A DNA stretch of 64,000 nucleotides from Variovorax gossypii (GTDB lineage: Bacteria; Pseudomonadota; Gammaproteobacteria; Burkholderiales; Burkholderiaceae_C), in contig NZ_RXOE01000002.1 in the NCBI RefSeq assembly GCF_003965815.1, positions 1,240,001 through 1,304,000 of the forward strand, read 5' to 3'. The notes beneath the pieces were generated by a model. It had not been told where the DNA came from. It worked only from the letters and a program-made list of their open reading frames with translations, and searched no databases. Shown piece by piece: positions 15,798 to 25,676 of this stretch (position 1 is its first letter; every line of letters begins with the position of its first letter). A program made the translations under genes and the position numbers.

Positions 15798-16664
15798 ATG
15801 ACCTCGTTCGATCCTGCCTGGCTGGAAGGCATGTACAACAACCTTGCGAGGGTCAAGGATCACCCCGCATATTTCGAGCGCTGGGCGCGTGAATCCGCTG
15901 CGGCACGGGAAGCCCTGCCGGCCCGCATCGACCTGCCGTACGGCCAGGGCGTGAACGAAACGCTCGACATCTTTCCTGCGCCGGTGCCCGATGCTCCGGT
16001 GATGGTCTTCATCCACGGCGGCTACTGGCGCGCGATGGACAAGAAGGATCATTCCTTCATCGCTCCAGCCTTCAGCGATCGCGGCATCTGCGTGGTCCAG
16101 CCCAACTACGCGCTTTGTCCCGGTACGCCGGAGCAGCCCGTCACGGTGCCCGGAATCATGCTGCAGATGGTGCGTGCGCTCGAGTGGACATGGCGCCACA
16201 TCGCCGCCCACGGCGGCGATCCGACACGGATCACCGTCGCGGGCCACTCGGCCGGCGGCCACATGGCGGCGGCGCTGCTGGCCTGCGACTGGAAGGCAGT
16301 CGCGCCCGACCTGCCTGCACACCTGGTGCGCAACGCGCTGTCGATCTCTGGCCTCTACGATCTGCGCCCGCTGCAGCGCACGCCGTTCCTCGAGAACACG
16401 CTGAAGCTGACCGATGCCGACGTCCTGCGCGCAAGCCCCGCCTCGTGGCCCGCGCCGAAGCGCGGCCAGCTGTACTCGGTGGCCGGCGGCAGCGAAAGCG
16501 AAGAGTTCATCCGCCACAACGCGATGATCCGCGAGGCGTGGGGTCGCAACACCGTGCCGGTGTGCGAGGTGCTCCCAGGGCTCAACCACTTCGACGTGGT
16601 CGATGCGCTCGCCGATCCGGCGCACACGCTGCACCGGCACGCGGTGCAGCTCCTGGAAGCCTGA
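15798..16664 (+). CDS. Alpha/beta hydrolase (kynurenine formamidase/esterase-like)
   Basis: A 288-residue alpha/beta-hydrolase of the HSL/arylformamidase group. The oxyanion-hole motif HGGYW is near residues 73-77 and the nucleophile elbow GHSAGG near 150-155; the catalytic Asp and His are expected in the C-terminal part, where GLNHFDVVD carries the His. The ATG at 15798 fits the conserved domain start; an upstream ATG would add unconserved residues. It resembles enzymes splitting N-formylkynurenine or small esters, but no other kynurenine-pathway gene is present, so the substrate is open. Confidence 0.82.
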   Translation: MTSFDPAWLEGMYNNLARVKDHPAYFERWARESAAAREALPARIDLPYGQGVNETLDIFPAPVPDAPVMVFIHGGYWRAMDKKDHSFIAPAFSDRGICVVQPNYALCPGTPEQPVTVPGIMLQMVRALEWTWRHIAAHGGDPTRITVAGHSAGGHMAAALLACDWKAVAPDLPAHLVRNALSISGLYDLRPLQRTPFLENTLKLTDADVLRASPASWPAPKRGQLYSVAGGSESEEFIRHNAMIREAWGRNTVPVCEVLPGLNHFDVVDALADPAHTLHRHAVQLLEA

Positions 16665-16670
16665 GGGCCG

Positions 16671-17648
16671 TTACATCAGCAGGTGTTCGCCTGCGTTGTC
16701 GCCGCCCAGCGTGACGTAGTTGACCTTGCGGATGTCCATCAGCGTGCGGCCGCCCGCGTAGCTGATGGAGCTCTGCACGTCCTGCTCCATTTCGACCAGC
16801 GTGTCGGCCAGCTTGCCCTTGATGGGCTCGAGGATGCGCTTGCCCTCGACGTGCTTGTATTCGCCCTTGTTGAAGTCGCTGGCGGAGCCGTAGTACTCCT
16901 TGAAGAGCACGCCGTCGACCTCGACGGTCTTGCCCGGCGACTCCTCGTGGCCCGCGAATAGCGAGCCGATCATGACCATCGAGGCGCCGAAGCGCACGCT
17001 CTTGGCGATGTCGCCGTGGTCGCGGATGCCGCCGTCGGCAATGATCGGCTTGGTCGCCACGCGGGCGCACCACTTCAGCGCCGACAGCTGCCAGCCGCCC
17101 GTGCCGAAGCCGGTCTTGAGCTTGGTGATGCAGACCTTGCCCGGGCCGATGCCGACCTTGGTCGCGTCCGCGCCCCAGTTCTCGAGGTCGATCACCGCTT
17201 CGGGCGTGCCCACGTTGCCGGCGATCACGAAGGTCTTCGGCAGCTTCTGCTTGAGGTAGCCGATCATGTTCTTCACGCTGTCGGCGTGGCCATGCGCGAT
17301 GTCGATCGTGACGTACTCGGGCACGAGGCCCTGGGCCACCAGCTGGTCGACGGTGTCGTAGTCGGCCTTCTTCACGCCCAGCGAGATGGACGCGAACACG
17401 CCCTTGCCCTGCATGTCCTTGACGAACTTGACGTTGTCGAGGTCGAAGCGGTGCATCACGTAGAAGTAGCCGTTCTGCGCCAGCCACAGGCAGATCGACT
17501 CGTCGACCACCGTCTTCATGTTGGCGGGCACCACCGGCAGGCGGAAGCTGCGTTTTCCCAGCACCACGCTGGTGTCGCACTCCGAGCGGCTCTCCACGCG
17601 GCACTTGCGCGGGAGCAGAAGGATGTTGTCGTAATCGAAAATCTGCAT
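16671..17648 (-). CDS. guaC: GMP reductase
   Basis: A 325-residue TIM-barrel enzyme of the IMPDH/GMPR family, converting GMP to IMP and ammonia with NADPH in purine salvage. It starts [16 protein letters not shown], contains [14 protein letters not shown], and carries the active-site loop [17 protein letters not shown] with the catalytic Cys. There are no CBS domains, which separates it from IMP dehydrogenase, and the length matches short bacterial GuaC enzymes. It converges on the hydrolase gene with a 6-bp gap and is divergent from uvrD. The start at 17648 fits the conserved N-terminus; the frame extends further but without homology. Confidence 0.92.
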   Translation of the reverse strand: MQIFDYDNILLLPRKCRVESRSECDTSVVLGKRSFRLPVVPANMKTVVDESICLWLAQNGYFYVMHRFDLDNVKFVKDMQGKGVFASISLGVKKADYDTVDQLVAQGLVPEYVTIDIAHGHADSVKNMIGYLKQKLPKTFVIAGNVGTPEAVIDLENWGADATKVGIGPGKVCITKLKTGFGTGGWQLSALKWCARVATKPIIADGGIRDHGDIAKSVRFGASMVMIGSLFAGHEESPGKTVEVDGVLFKEYYGSASDFNKGEYKHVEGKRILEPIKGKLADTLVEMEQDVQSSISYAGGRTLMDIRKVNYVTLGGDNAGEHLLM

Positions 17649-17843
17649 GACCAGGCTCCTAGAAAGGAATCGTTGAAGGAAACGAATGAGCGCTTGGTCC
17701 GGCCGGCTTCTGCGATGCGTTTCGCGAAGGAAACGCCCACAAAAAACCGGGCGCAAGAAACTTGGGCCCGGTGATTGATTTTACGCGGACTCGTGAAGGC
17801 AGGTCTTCCGCTTCTTCATATAACCCGCATACGCCGTGGTTTC

Positions 17844-17849
17844 TACAAT
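17844..17849 (+). promoter_or_regulatory. Possible -10 (TACAAT) just before uvrD
   Basis: TACAAT ends six bases before the chosen uvrD ATG. If used, transcription would begin at or next to the start codon. No good -35 is seen at 16-18 bp, so this is only a candidate. Confidence 0.35.
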
Positions 17850-17855
17850 TGGAGG

Positions 17856-20279
17856 ATGTTGTTTAACGATCCTGCGGCTGACGATGCCCACTCCCCAGCG
17901 CTGCCGCTGCTCCAGAACCTGAACGCGGAGCAACTCGCCGCGGTCACGTTGCCCGAAGGCAACGCTCTCATCCTGGCGGGTGCCGGCTCCGGCAAGACGC
18001 GCGTGCTCACCACCCGCATCGCCTGGCTGCTGCAGACGGGCCAGGTTTCCGCGGGCGGCATCCTGGCCGTGACCTTCACAAACAAGGCCGCCAAGGAAAT
18101 GATGACGCGGCTGACGGCGATGCTGCCCGTCAACGTGCGCGGCATGTGGATCGGCACCTTCCACGGTCTGTGCAACCGCCTGCTGCGCGCGCACTGGAAG
18201 CTCGCCAACCTGCCCTCTACCTTCCAGATCCTCGACACGCAGGACCAGCTCTCGGCCATCAAGCGCCTGATGAAGCAGTTCAACGTCGACGACGAACGCT
18301 TTCCGGCCAAGCAGACCCAGTGGTTCATCGCCGGCGCCAAGGAAGACGGCCTGCGCCCCGACGCCATCGAGGTGCGCAGCGACGACGACCGCAAAAAGGT
18401 CGAGCTCTACCGCCTGTACGAAGAGCAATGCCAGCGCGAAGGCGTGGTCGACTTCGGCGAGCTCATGCTGCGCAGCTACGAGCTGCTGCGCGACAACGAG
18501 CCGGTGCGCGAGCACTACCAGCGGCGCTTCCGCCACATCCTGATCGACGAGTTCCAGGACACCAACCGCCTGCAGTACGCGTGGATCAAGATGCTCGCGG
18601 GCAACACCGTCGAAGGCCGCTTCGTGCCCGGCCAGCACAACAGCGTGATCGCCGTGGGCGACGACGACCAGAGCATCTATGCCTTCCGCGGTGCGCGCGT
18701 GGGCAACATGACCGACTTCGTGCGCGAGTTCGACGTGCGTCACCAGATCAAGCTGGAGCAGAACTACCGCAGCTACAGCAACATCCTCGACTCTGCCAAC
18801 GAGCTCATCGGCCACAACAAGAAGCGCCTGGGCAAGAACCTGCGCACCGACCAGGGGCCGGGCGAGCCCGTGCGCGTGTACGAGTCGCCCACCGACCTGG
18901 CCGAGGCGCAGTGGATGGTCGAGGAAATGCGCCAGCTGGTGCGCGACGGCTACGAGCGCAAGGAAATGGCGGTGCTCTACCGCAGCAATGCGCAGAGCCG
19001 GGTGATCGAAACGGCGCTCTTCAATGCCTCCGTGCCGTACCGCGTGTACGGCGGATTGCGCTTCTTCGAGCGCGCCGAAATCAAGCACGCGCTGGCCTAC
19101 CTGCGCCTGCTCGAGAACAAGGATGATGACACCAGCTTCCTGCGCGTCGTCAACTTTCCGCCGCGCGGAATCGGCGCGCGCACGCTCGAAACCCTGCAGG
19201 ACGCCGCGCGCGCGGCCAACCGTTCGCTGCACGACGCGGTGAGCGTGGTCGGCGGCAAGGCCGGCGCCAACCTCACGGGCTTCGTCGCCAAGATCGACGT
19301 GCTGCGCGAGCAGACGCAGGGAGTGAGCCTGCGGGAGATCATCGAACTGGTGCTCGACCACAGCGGCCTCGTCGAGCACTACAAGGCCGACCGCGAAGGC
19401 GCCGACCGCATCGAGAACCTGGACGAACTGGTGAACGCGGCCGAGAGCTTCGTCACGCAGGAAGGCTTCGGCCGCGACGCCGTGGCGCTGCCCGTCGACG
19501 AACTGCGGCAGTCACCCGCGAGCCAGGGTATCGACCCGAGCCGCCCGGTGCTCGACGAGCCGCTCGCGCCTGATGCGGAAACCGGCGAAACGCTGAGCCC
19601 GCTGGCCGCCTTCCTCACGCATGCCGCGCTCGAATCGGGCGACAACCAGGCGCAGGCGGGGCAGGACGCCGTGCAGCTCATGACGGTGCACGCCGCCAAG
19701 GGCCTAGAGTTCGACTGCGTGTTCATCACGGGCATGGAGGAGGGCCTGTTCCCGCACGAGAACTCGATGAGCGATTTCGAGAGCCTCGAGGAAGAGCGCC
19801 GCCTGATGTACGTGGCGATCACGCGCGCGCGCAAGCGCCTGTACCTGAGTCACTCGCAGACCCGCATGCTGCACGGCCAGACCCGCTACAACGTCAAGAG
19901 TCGCTTCTTCGACGAGCTGCCCGAGAGCGCCCTCAAGTGGCTCACGCCCAGGAACCAGGGCTTCGCGCCCTCGGCCTTCGGCTACGGCGGCGGCTATGGC
20001 AGCACGCGTGGTGGCTCCGGTGGATACGGCGGCGGCTACGGCGGCAGTTCGGGCGGAAGCCGCGACAAGGACACCTTCGCCAGCCCGCCAGTGCCGCCGC
20101 AGAAGACTGCGCCCTCGCACGGCCTGCGTTCGGGCATGCAGGTGTTCCACAACAAGTTCGGAGAAGGCACGGTGACTGCGCTGGAAGGCACCGGCGACGA
20201 CGCGCGTGCGCAGGTCAAGTTCGCGCGCCACGGCGTGAAGTGGCTGGCGCTGTCGGTGGCGAAGCTCACGCCGATCTGA
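17856..20279 (+). CDS. uvrD: DNA helicase UvrD/Rep family
   Basis: An 807-residue superfamily 1A helicase acting in nucleotide excision and mismatch repair. Walker A GAGSGKT is near residues 43-49, TFTNKAAKEM follows, the DEFQDTN motif is near 231 and GDDDQSIYAFRGA follows; motifs V and VI (VHAAKGLEFD, YVAITRARKRLY) are present. Between the helicase core and a small C-terminal SH3/Tudor-like domain (about 754-807, GMQVFHNKFGEGTV) lies an unusual linker of some 30 mostly Gly, Tyr and Ser residues near 707-738. The start is set by a GGAGG touching the ATG and by the conserved domain; GGAGG is too close for normal spacing, so leaderless initiation or another start is possible. Confidence 0.92.
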   Translation: MLFNDPAADDAHSPALPLLQNLNAEQLAAVTLPEGNALILAGAGSGKTRVLTTRIAWLLQTGQVSAGGILAVTFTNKAAKEMMTRLTAMLPVNVRGMWIGTFHGLCNRLLRAHWKLANLPSTFQILDTQDQLSAIKRLMKQFNVDDERFPAKQTQWFIAGAKEDGLRPDAIEVRSDDDRKKVELYRLYEEQCQREGVVDFGELMLRSYELLRDNEPVREHYQRRFRHILIDEFQDTNRLQYAWIKMLAGNTVEGRFVPGQHNSVIAVGDDDQSIYAFRGARVGNMTDFVREFDVRHQIKLEQNYRSYSNILDSANELIGHNKKRLGKNLRTDQGPGEPVRVYESPTDLAEAQWMVEEMRQLVRDGYERKEMAVLYRSNAQSRVIETALFNASVPYRVYGGLRFFERAEIKHALAYLRLLENKDDDTSFLRVVNFPPRGIGARTLETLQDAARAANRSLHDAVSVVGGKAGANLTGFVAKIDVLREQTQGVSLREIIELVLDHSGLVEHYKADREGADRIENLDELVNAAESFVTQEGFGRDAVALPVDELRQSPASQGIDPSRPVLDEPLAPDAETGETLSPLAAFLTHAALESGDNQAQAGQDAVQLMTVHAAKGLEFDCVFITGMEEGLFPHENSMSDFESLEEERRLMYVAITRARKRLYLSHSQTRMLHGQTRYNVKSRFFDELPESALKWLTPRNQGFAPSAFGYGGGYGSTRGGSGGYGGGYGGSSGGSRDKDTFASPPVPPQKTAPSHGLRSGMQVFHNKFGEGTVTALEGTGDDARAQVKFARHGVKWLALSVAKLTPI

Positions 20280-20322
20280 CGCTGCCGGAAGGGCTGGGGA
20301 GCGTCGCCGGCCGCGGCGGCGT

Positions 20323-21189
20323 TCAGTCCGGATTGAAGGTGTCGCGGAAGGTGAACCAGTTCGACGCCTGCGCCATCGCGGCGAGCGTCATCACAGTGCC
20401 GAGCATCAGGATGTTGCCGGCGGTCATCGCGCCGGTGCCCGAGCCCAGGGAGCCCACGCCGATCACGATGGTGCCGACCAGCGCAGCCGCCAGCAGGCCG
20501 AGCAGCAGCACGCCGCACCATGCGAGCCAGTACAGCGCGTAGGCGCCGAAATTCCGGAACATCGCGACCAGGCTGAAGAAGATGCTCTTCACCGGCTCCA
20601 CGCGGTGCCAGTGGACCAGCGCGGGTGCGTGCCACATCGCCGCGACCAGCGGCAGCGCGAGGCACATCTGGAGCAGGTTCGCCATCTGGAAGCGGCTGCT
20701 TTCAAGCACTTCCTTCGCCGGAGCTTCGCCGAGGAAATAGCTGCGCATGAACTGGCCGCCGTCGACCAGCGCCGTCAGGAACACCGTCAGGAAGCAGTAC
20801 ACGGCCGAGATCACGCCGAGCACGGCCAGCGAGCGCCATTCCGTGCGCATGGCGCGAGCCACCGACAGGAACATGATCGCGCCCGTCGGCCGCTTCAGGC
20901 CGCCCGTGGTGTCCGCAGGGAAGTCGGTGCCGGTGGAGGTGCCGTTGTTGTTGCCGTTGCCTCCCGAGGCGTCGGCCACCGACGCTGCGACCATGAAGCC
21001 CAGCGTGGAGAAGGGCAGCAGCACGAACGGCAGGAACTTGCCGATCAGCGGAAGCTGGGAGATGGTCGAGATCAGCGCCATGAACATCAGGAACAGCGAC
21101 ACGAAGGCCAGCGGCTGTCGCCAGAAGTTCTTGAGCCCGAGGCGGACCCATTCGACGCCGGTTCGCGCCGGCACGAGGTTGAGTTTCAT
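20323..21189 (-). CDS. BPSS1780-family membrane protein
   Basis: A 288-residue integral membrane protein with about six hydrophobic helices, starting MKLNLVPARTGVEWVRLG, a beginning I associate with the BPSS1780 family of betaproteobacteria. A hydrophilic Asn/Gly/Thr-rich loop near residues 78-95 separates the first helices from the rest. Function is unknown in the family. It lies 9 bp downstream of thrB on the same strand and is probably cotranscribed with it, as in related genomes where the order thrB, membrane protein and polA is common (from memory). Confidence 0.8.
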   Translation of the reverse strand: MKLNLVPARTGVEWVRLGLKNFWRQPLAFVSLFLMFMALISTISQLPLIGKFLPFVLLPFSTLGFMVAASVADASGGNGNNNGTSTGTDFPADTTGGLKRPTGAIMFLSVARAMRTEWRSLAVLGVISAVYCFLTVFLTALVDGGQFMRSYFLGEAPAKEVLESSRFQMANLLQMCLALPLVAAMWHAPALVHWHRVEPVKSIFFSLVAMFRNFGAYALYWLAWCGVLLLGLLAAALVGTIVIGVGSLGSGTGAMTAGNILMLGTVMTLAAMAQASNWFTFRDTFNPD

Positions 21190-21198
21190 GTGTGAAGG

Positions 21199-22260
21199 TC
21201 AGGCAGCCAGCAGCGGCTCGAGGGCCTGCGCCATGGCATGCGGATGGGTGGCGCGGTCGCGCAGCACGCGCTCGAAGTGCGTGGGGTCATGGGGCTTGAG
21301 CATGCTCGCCTCGCGCGGCAGGTGGAAGTCCCAGAGACGGGAGATCCAGAAGCGCAGCGCCGCGGCGCGCAGCATCGCGGGCAGCAGGGCGCGCTCGGCC
21401 GCGTTCAGCGTGCGCACGCTCTCGTAGGCCGACAGCAGCGCGTCGGCGCGCTCGGGGTCGTGCCGGCCGGTCGGCAGGTCGATGGCCCAGTCGTTCAGGC
21501 ACACGGCCAGGTCGAACAGCCAGGTGTCGGTGCCGGCGAAGTAGAAGTCGAACACGCCGGTCAGCCGCGGGGCGTCGCCTGCGTCGCCATCGGTGGCGAA
21601 CATCACGTTGTCGCGGAACATGTCTGCATGCACCGGCCCGCGCGGCAGGGCAGCGTAGGCTGACGACTCGGCAACGTGGTTCTGGTAGGCCAGCTCGGCG
21701 CGCAGCAGGTTCGCCTGCGATTCCTCGATGTACGGCAGCACCACGGGCACCGTCTCGTTCCACCAGGGCAGGCCGCGCAGGTTCGGCTGGATGCGGGGGT
21801 AGTCGCGCCCCGCGAGATGCATGCGCGCCAGCATCGCGCCCAGTTCGGCGCAATGCGCAGCGCCGGGGGCCAGCTCGCTGCGGCCCGAGAGCTTCTGCAC
21901 CACCGCCGCGGGCTTGCCGGCCACGACGTGCAGCAGGTCGCACGCGGCTTCGGCGGGTACCGGGGGCTGCTGGCCCTTTCGGGGCTTCTCGGGGGCATCG
22001 GGCGTGGGCATCGCCACGGGCGCGGGCACCGGCAGGCCTGCGCCGGCCAGGTGCTTCATCAGACAAAGGTAGTAAGGGAGCTGCTCTGCGCTCAGGCGCT
22101 CGAACAGCGTCAGCACGAACTCGCCGGACTCGGTGGTCGCGAAGTAGTTGGTGTTCTCGATGCCGCCCTCGATGCCGCGCAGCTCGCGCAGCGGGCCCAG
22201 GCCCAGGCTCTGGACGAGCGCGTCTGCCTCGCCGAAGCCGACTTCGGTAAAAACTGCCAT
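21199..22260 (-). CDS. thrB: Homoserine kinase (type II, aminoglycoside-phosphotransferase fold)
   Basis: A 353-residue kinase that phosphorylates homoserine in threonine synthesis. It has the ThrB beginning MAVFTEVGFGEADALVQ, GIENTNYF near residues 34-40, the catalytic loop HADMFRDN at 211-218 and the metal-binding FDF with Asp238, all typical of the APH-type ThrB of proteobacteria. Compared with shorter relatives (~320 aa) it carries an insertion rich in Pro and Lys near residues 84-105. It is divergent from polA and leads a small minus-strand operon with the BPSS1780-type gene. Confidence 0.92.
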   Translation of the reverse strand: MAVFTEVGFGEADALVQSLGLGPLRELRGIEGGIENTNYFATTESGEFVLTLFERLSAEQLPYYLCLMKHLAGAGLPVPAPVAMPTPDAPEKPRKGQQPPVPAEAACDLLHVVAGKPAAVVQKLSGRSELAPGAAHCAELGAMLARMHLAGRDYPRIQPNLRGLPWWNETVPVVLPYIEESQANLLRAELAYQNHVAESSAYAALPRGPVHADMFRDNVMFATDGDAGDAPRLTGVFDFYFAGTDTWLFDLAVCLNDWAIDLPTGRHDPERADALLSAYESVRTLNAAERALLPAMLRAAALRFWISRLWDFHLPREASMLKPHDPTHFERVLRDRATHPHAMAQALEPLLAA

Positions 22261-22321
22261 GGAGGTACTCAGCGCCGCATTGCTGCCGCGAAAACCGGAA
22301 AGGAGACTGCCTCCGTCACGG

Positions 22322-22693
22322 TCAGAACTTCATCACGTTCCAGACGCGGGGGCCGTTGGCGCCCGTTTCGCTCGAACCCTGGCGGCCCGTGGCGGCGTCG
22401 GCCGGCAGCACTTCGTAGCCCGGCATGTTCGACTTGGGCTTGACGTTGATGCTCTGCGTGCGGCCGCCGTAGCGGACTTCGTCGACCGAGGCGCCGCTGT
22501 CCTCGGTGTGGATGTGCTCGACCTTCTGGTTGCGTCGGCCTTCGGCCTTGGCCTGCTCCTGATTTGGTAGCGCTTCGGCCGGAGCCGCCGCCGGGGCGGG
22601 CGCTGCCTGTTGCGCCTGCACGGCGGCAAAGGGGGTTGCGAAGGCCAGCGCCAGCAGGATGCGGCGGGCGACCAGGAGTGTGGAGCTAGGCAT
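22322..22693 (-). CDS. Exported hypothetical protein (123 aa)
   Basis: The first 27 residues form a signal peptide (MPSSTLLVARRILLALAFATPFAAVQA). The mature part is rich in Ala, Pro and Gln at first, then charged (EGRRNQKVEHIHTED) and ends RVWNVMKF. It resembles short periplasmic proteins found next to polA and thrB in Comamonadaceae, but no domain is known. It ends 61 bp before thrB on the same strand, so cotranscription is possible, and it faces polA head to head about 100 bp away. Confidence 0.75.
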   Translation of the reverse strand: MPSSTLLVARRILLALAFATPFAAVQAQQAAPAPAAAPAEALPNQEQAKAEGRRNQKVEHIHTEDSGASVDEVRYGGRTQSINVKPKSNMPGYEVLPADAATGRQGSSETGANGPRVWNVMKF

Positions 22694-22790
22694 GCATGCA
22701 TTGTAGGCGCGCGCCCGGTTCAGGGGCGTCGGTTGGCACCTCGTGGCGACGTGGTTCCGGGGGCCGTCGCGGGCACGGCAAAATGCCCCG

Positions 22791-25610
22791 ATGACCGACA
22801 AGAAAACGCTGCTGCTCGTCGATGGCTCGAGCTACCTCTACCGCGCCTTCCACGCCATGCCCGACCTGCGGGCCGTGCCCGGCGATCCGAAGAGCCCGGC
22901 GACCGGCGCCATCCGCGGAATGATCAACATGATGACCGCGCTGCGCCGCGAGGTGCGCGCGGACTACGCAGCCTGCATCTTCGACGCGCCCGGCAAGACC
23001 TTCCGCGACGACTGGTACCCCGAGTACAAGGCCAACCGCTCGCCCATGCCCGACGACCTGCGCAGCCAGATCGACCCCATCCACGAAGTGGTGAAGCTGC
23101 TCGGCTGGCCCGTGCTCAGCGTGCCCGACGTGGAGGCCGACGACGTCATCGGCACGCTCGCCAGGGTCGCCTCCGCCCAGGGCGTCGAAGTCATCGTCTC
23201 CAGCGGCGACAAGGACCTGAGCCAGCTGGTCGACGAGCACATCACCATCATCGACACGATGAACGGCAAGAAGCGCGACGTGGCCGGCGTCACGGCCGAG
23301 TTCGGCGTGCCACCCAACCTGATGATCGACTACCAGACGCTGGTGGGCGACTCGGTCGACAACGTGCCAGGCGTGCCGAAGGTCGGCCCCAAGACGGCGG
23401 CCAAGTGGCTGCTCGAATATGGCTCGCTCGACGCCTTGATCGAGCGCGCCGCCGAAGTGAAGGGCGCCGCCGGCGAGAACCTGCGCCAGGCCCTCGGCCA
23501 GCTGCCGCTGAGCAGGCGCCTCGTCACCATCCGCACCGACTGTGACCTCGACGGCCACGTCACGGGCCTGCCGTCGCTCGACGGCCTGCCGGTGGGCGCG
23601 CCGCAGACAGCCGAGCTGAAGCCGTTCTACGAGAAGTTCGGTTTCAAGAGCCTGGTCAAGGCGCTGGAGGCGCAGGCCGTGCCGCCCGAGCTGATCGAGG
23701 AAAGCCTGAAGAAGAAGGCGGGCTCCACTGCCGCCGGCACCGACCAGGGCGGCCTGTTCGACGAGCCCTCCGACATGCAGGCGCTCGAGGCCGCTTCCCC
23801 CGCGAGCAACCTGAAGTACGACACCATCACGACCTGGGAGCAGCTCGACGGCTGGCTCGCGAAGCTCGAGGCGGCCGAGCTCGCCGCCATCGACACCGAG
23901 ACCACATCGCTCGACGAGATGGTCGCGCAGATCGTGGGCATCAGCTTCAGCGTCACGCCCGGCGAGGCCGCCTACATTCCGCTCACGCACAACTACCCCG
24001 ATGCGCCCGAGCAGCTGCCCATCGACGAAGTGCTGGCGAAGCTCAAGCCCTGGCTCGAGAACGGCGCGAAGAAGAAGCTCGGCCAGCACATCAAGTACGA
24101 CCGCCACGTGTTCGCCAACCATGGCATCGAGGTGCAGGGCTACGCGCACGACACCATGCTGCAGAGCTACGTGCTCGAGGTGCACAAGCCGCACGGCCTC
24201 TCGAGCCTGGCCGAGCGCCACCTAGGCCGCAGCGGCATCTCGTACGAAGACCTGTGCGGCAAGGGTGCGCACCAGATCCCGTTCAGCCAGGTCGACATCG
24301 CGAAGGCCGCCGAGTATTCGTGCGAGGACAGCGACCAGACTCTCGACGTGCACAACACCCTGTGGCCGCGTCTGCAGGCCGACGAGAAGCTGAGCTTCAT
24401 CTACCAGCTCGAGATGGATTCGAGCGAGGCGCTCTACCGCGTCGAGCGCAACGGCGTGATGATCGACAGCCCCACGCTGGCCGCGCAGAGCCACGAGCTC
24501 GGCAAGCGCATCATGGAGCTGGAGCAGGAGGCCTACGAAATCGCCGGCCAGCCCTTCAACCTCGGCTCGCCCAAGCAGATCGGCGAGATCTTCTTCACCA
24601 AGCTGGGCCTGCCCGTGGTCAAGAAGACGCCGAGCGGCGCGCCGAGCACCGATGAAGAGGTGCTCGAGAAGCTGGCGGAAGACTATCCGCTGCCGGCCAA
24701 GATCCTCGAGCACCGCAGCCTGTCGAAGCTCAAGGGCACCTACACCGACAAGCTCGGCCAGCTCGCCAACCCGCGCACCGGACGCGTGCACACGCACTAT
24801 GCGCAGGCGGTGGCCGTCACGGGCCGGCTCAGCAGCAACGACCCGAACCTGCAGAACATCCCGATCCGCACGCCCGAAGGCCGCCGCGTGCGCGAGGCCT
24901 TCGTGGCGCCTGCGGGCAGCGTGATCGCCAGCGCCGACTACTCGCAGATCGAGCTGCGCATCATGGCCCACATCAGCGGCGACGAGTCGCTGCTGCGCGC
25001 CTTCACCGAGGGCATCGACGTGCACCGCGCCACGGCCGCAGAGGTGTTCGGCTCCACGCCCGACCAGGTGTCGAGCGAGCAGCGCCGCTACGCCAAGGTC
25101 ATCAACTTCGGCCTGATCTACGGCATGAGCAGCTTCGGCCTGGCGAAGAACCTGGGCATCGAGAACAAGGCCGCGGCCTCGTACATCGAGCGCTACTTCG
25201 CGCGCTACCCGGGCGTGAAGGCCTACATGGACGAGACGAAGGCGCTCGCCAAGGAGCAGGGCTACGTCGAGACCGTGTTCGGCCGGCGCCTCTACCTGCC
25301 CGAGATCAATTCGCCCAACGGCCCGCGCCGCGGCGGCGCCGAGCGCGCGGCCATCAACGCGCCGATGCAGGGCACCGCAGCCGACCTGATCAAGCTCAGC
25401 ATGGTCAAGGTACAGAACGTGCTTGACGAGGAGAAGCGAGGCACCCGGATGATCATGCAGGTGCACGACGAACTGGTGTTCGAAGTGCCCGAGGCCGAGA
25501 TCGAATGGGTGCGCACCGAAATCCCTCGTCTCATGGCCGGCGTCGCCTCGCTGAAGGTGCCGCTGCTGGCCGAGATCGGCGTCGGGCCCAACTGGGACAA
25601 GGCGCACTGA
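22791..25610 (+). CDS. polA: DNA polymerase I
   Basis: A 939-residue three-domain enzyme for Okazaki fragment processing and repair. The 5'-3' exonuclease covers residues 1 to about 300 (LLLVDGSSYLYRAFHA, SGDKDLSQLV, GDSVDNVPG). The 3'-5' exonuclease keeps IDTETTS near 367, so proofreading should be active. The polymerase domain has DPNLQNIP near 684, ADYSQIELR near 715, RRYAKVINFGLIYG near 765 and VHDEL near 892. The start at 22791 gives the canonical N-terminus; the frame is open further upstream but not conserved. Confidence 0.97.
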   Translation: MTDKKTLLLVDGSSYLYRAFHAMPDLRAVPGDPKSPATGAIRGMINMMTALRREVRADYAACIFDAPGKTFRDDWYPEYKANRSPMPDDLRSQIDPIHEVVKLLGWPVLSVPDVEADDVIGTLARVASAQGVEVIVSSGDKDLSQLVDEHITIIDTMNGKKRDVAGVTAEFGVPPNLMIDYQTLVGDSVDNVPGVPKVGPKTAAKWLLEYGSLDALIERAAEVKGAAGENLRQALGQLPLSRRLVTIRTDCDLDGHVTGLPSLDGLPVGAPQTAELKPFYEKFGFKSLVKALEAQAVPPELIEESLKKKAGSTAAGTDQGGLFDEPSDMQALEAASPASNLKYDTITTWEQLDGWLAKLEAAELAAIDTETTSLDEMVAQIVGISFSVTPGEAAYIPLTHNYPDAPEQLPIDEVLAKLKPWLENGAKKKLGQHIKYDRHVFANHGIEVQGYAHDTMLQSYVLEVHKPHGLSSLAERHLGRSGISYEDLCGKGAHQIPFSQVDIAKAAEYSCEDSDQTLDVHNTLWPRLQADEKLSFIYQLEMDSSEALYRVERNGVMIDSPTLAAQSHELGKRIMELEQEAYEIAGQPFNLGSPKQIGEIFFTKLGLPVVKKTPSGAPSTDEEVLEKLAEDYPLPAKILEHRSLSKLKGTYTDKLGQLANPRTGRVHTHYAQAVAVTGRLSSNDPNLQNIPIRTPEGRRVREAFVAPAGSVIASADYSQIELRIMAHISGDESLLRAFTEGIDVHRATAAEVFGSTPDQVSSEQRRYAKVINFGLIYGMSSFGLAKNLGIENKAAASYIERYFARYPGVKAYMDETKALAKEQGYVETVFGRRLYLPEINSPNGPRRGGAERAAINAPMQGTAADLIKLSMVKVQNVLDEEKRGTRMIMQVHDELVFEVPEAEIEWVRTEIPRLMAGVASLKVPLLAEIGVGPNWDKAH

Positions 25611-25676
25611 CGGCTTCACTTCATTGAAGAAGCAGAGAACAAGACGAGACAACCAACCGAGAAGAAGCAAGCAGAA

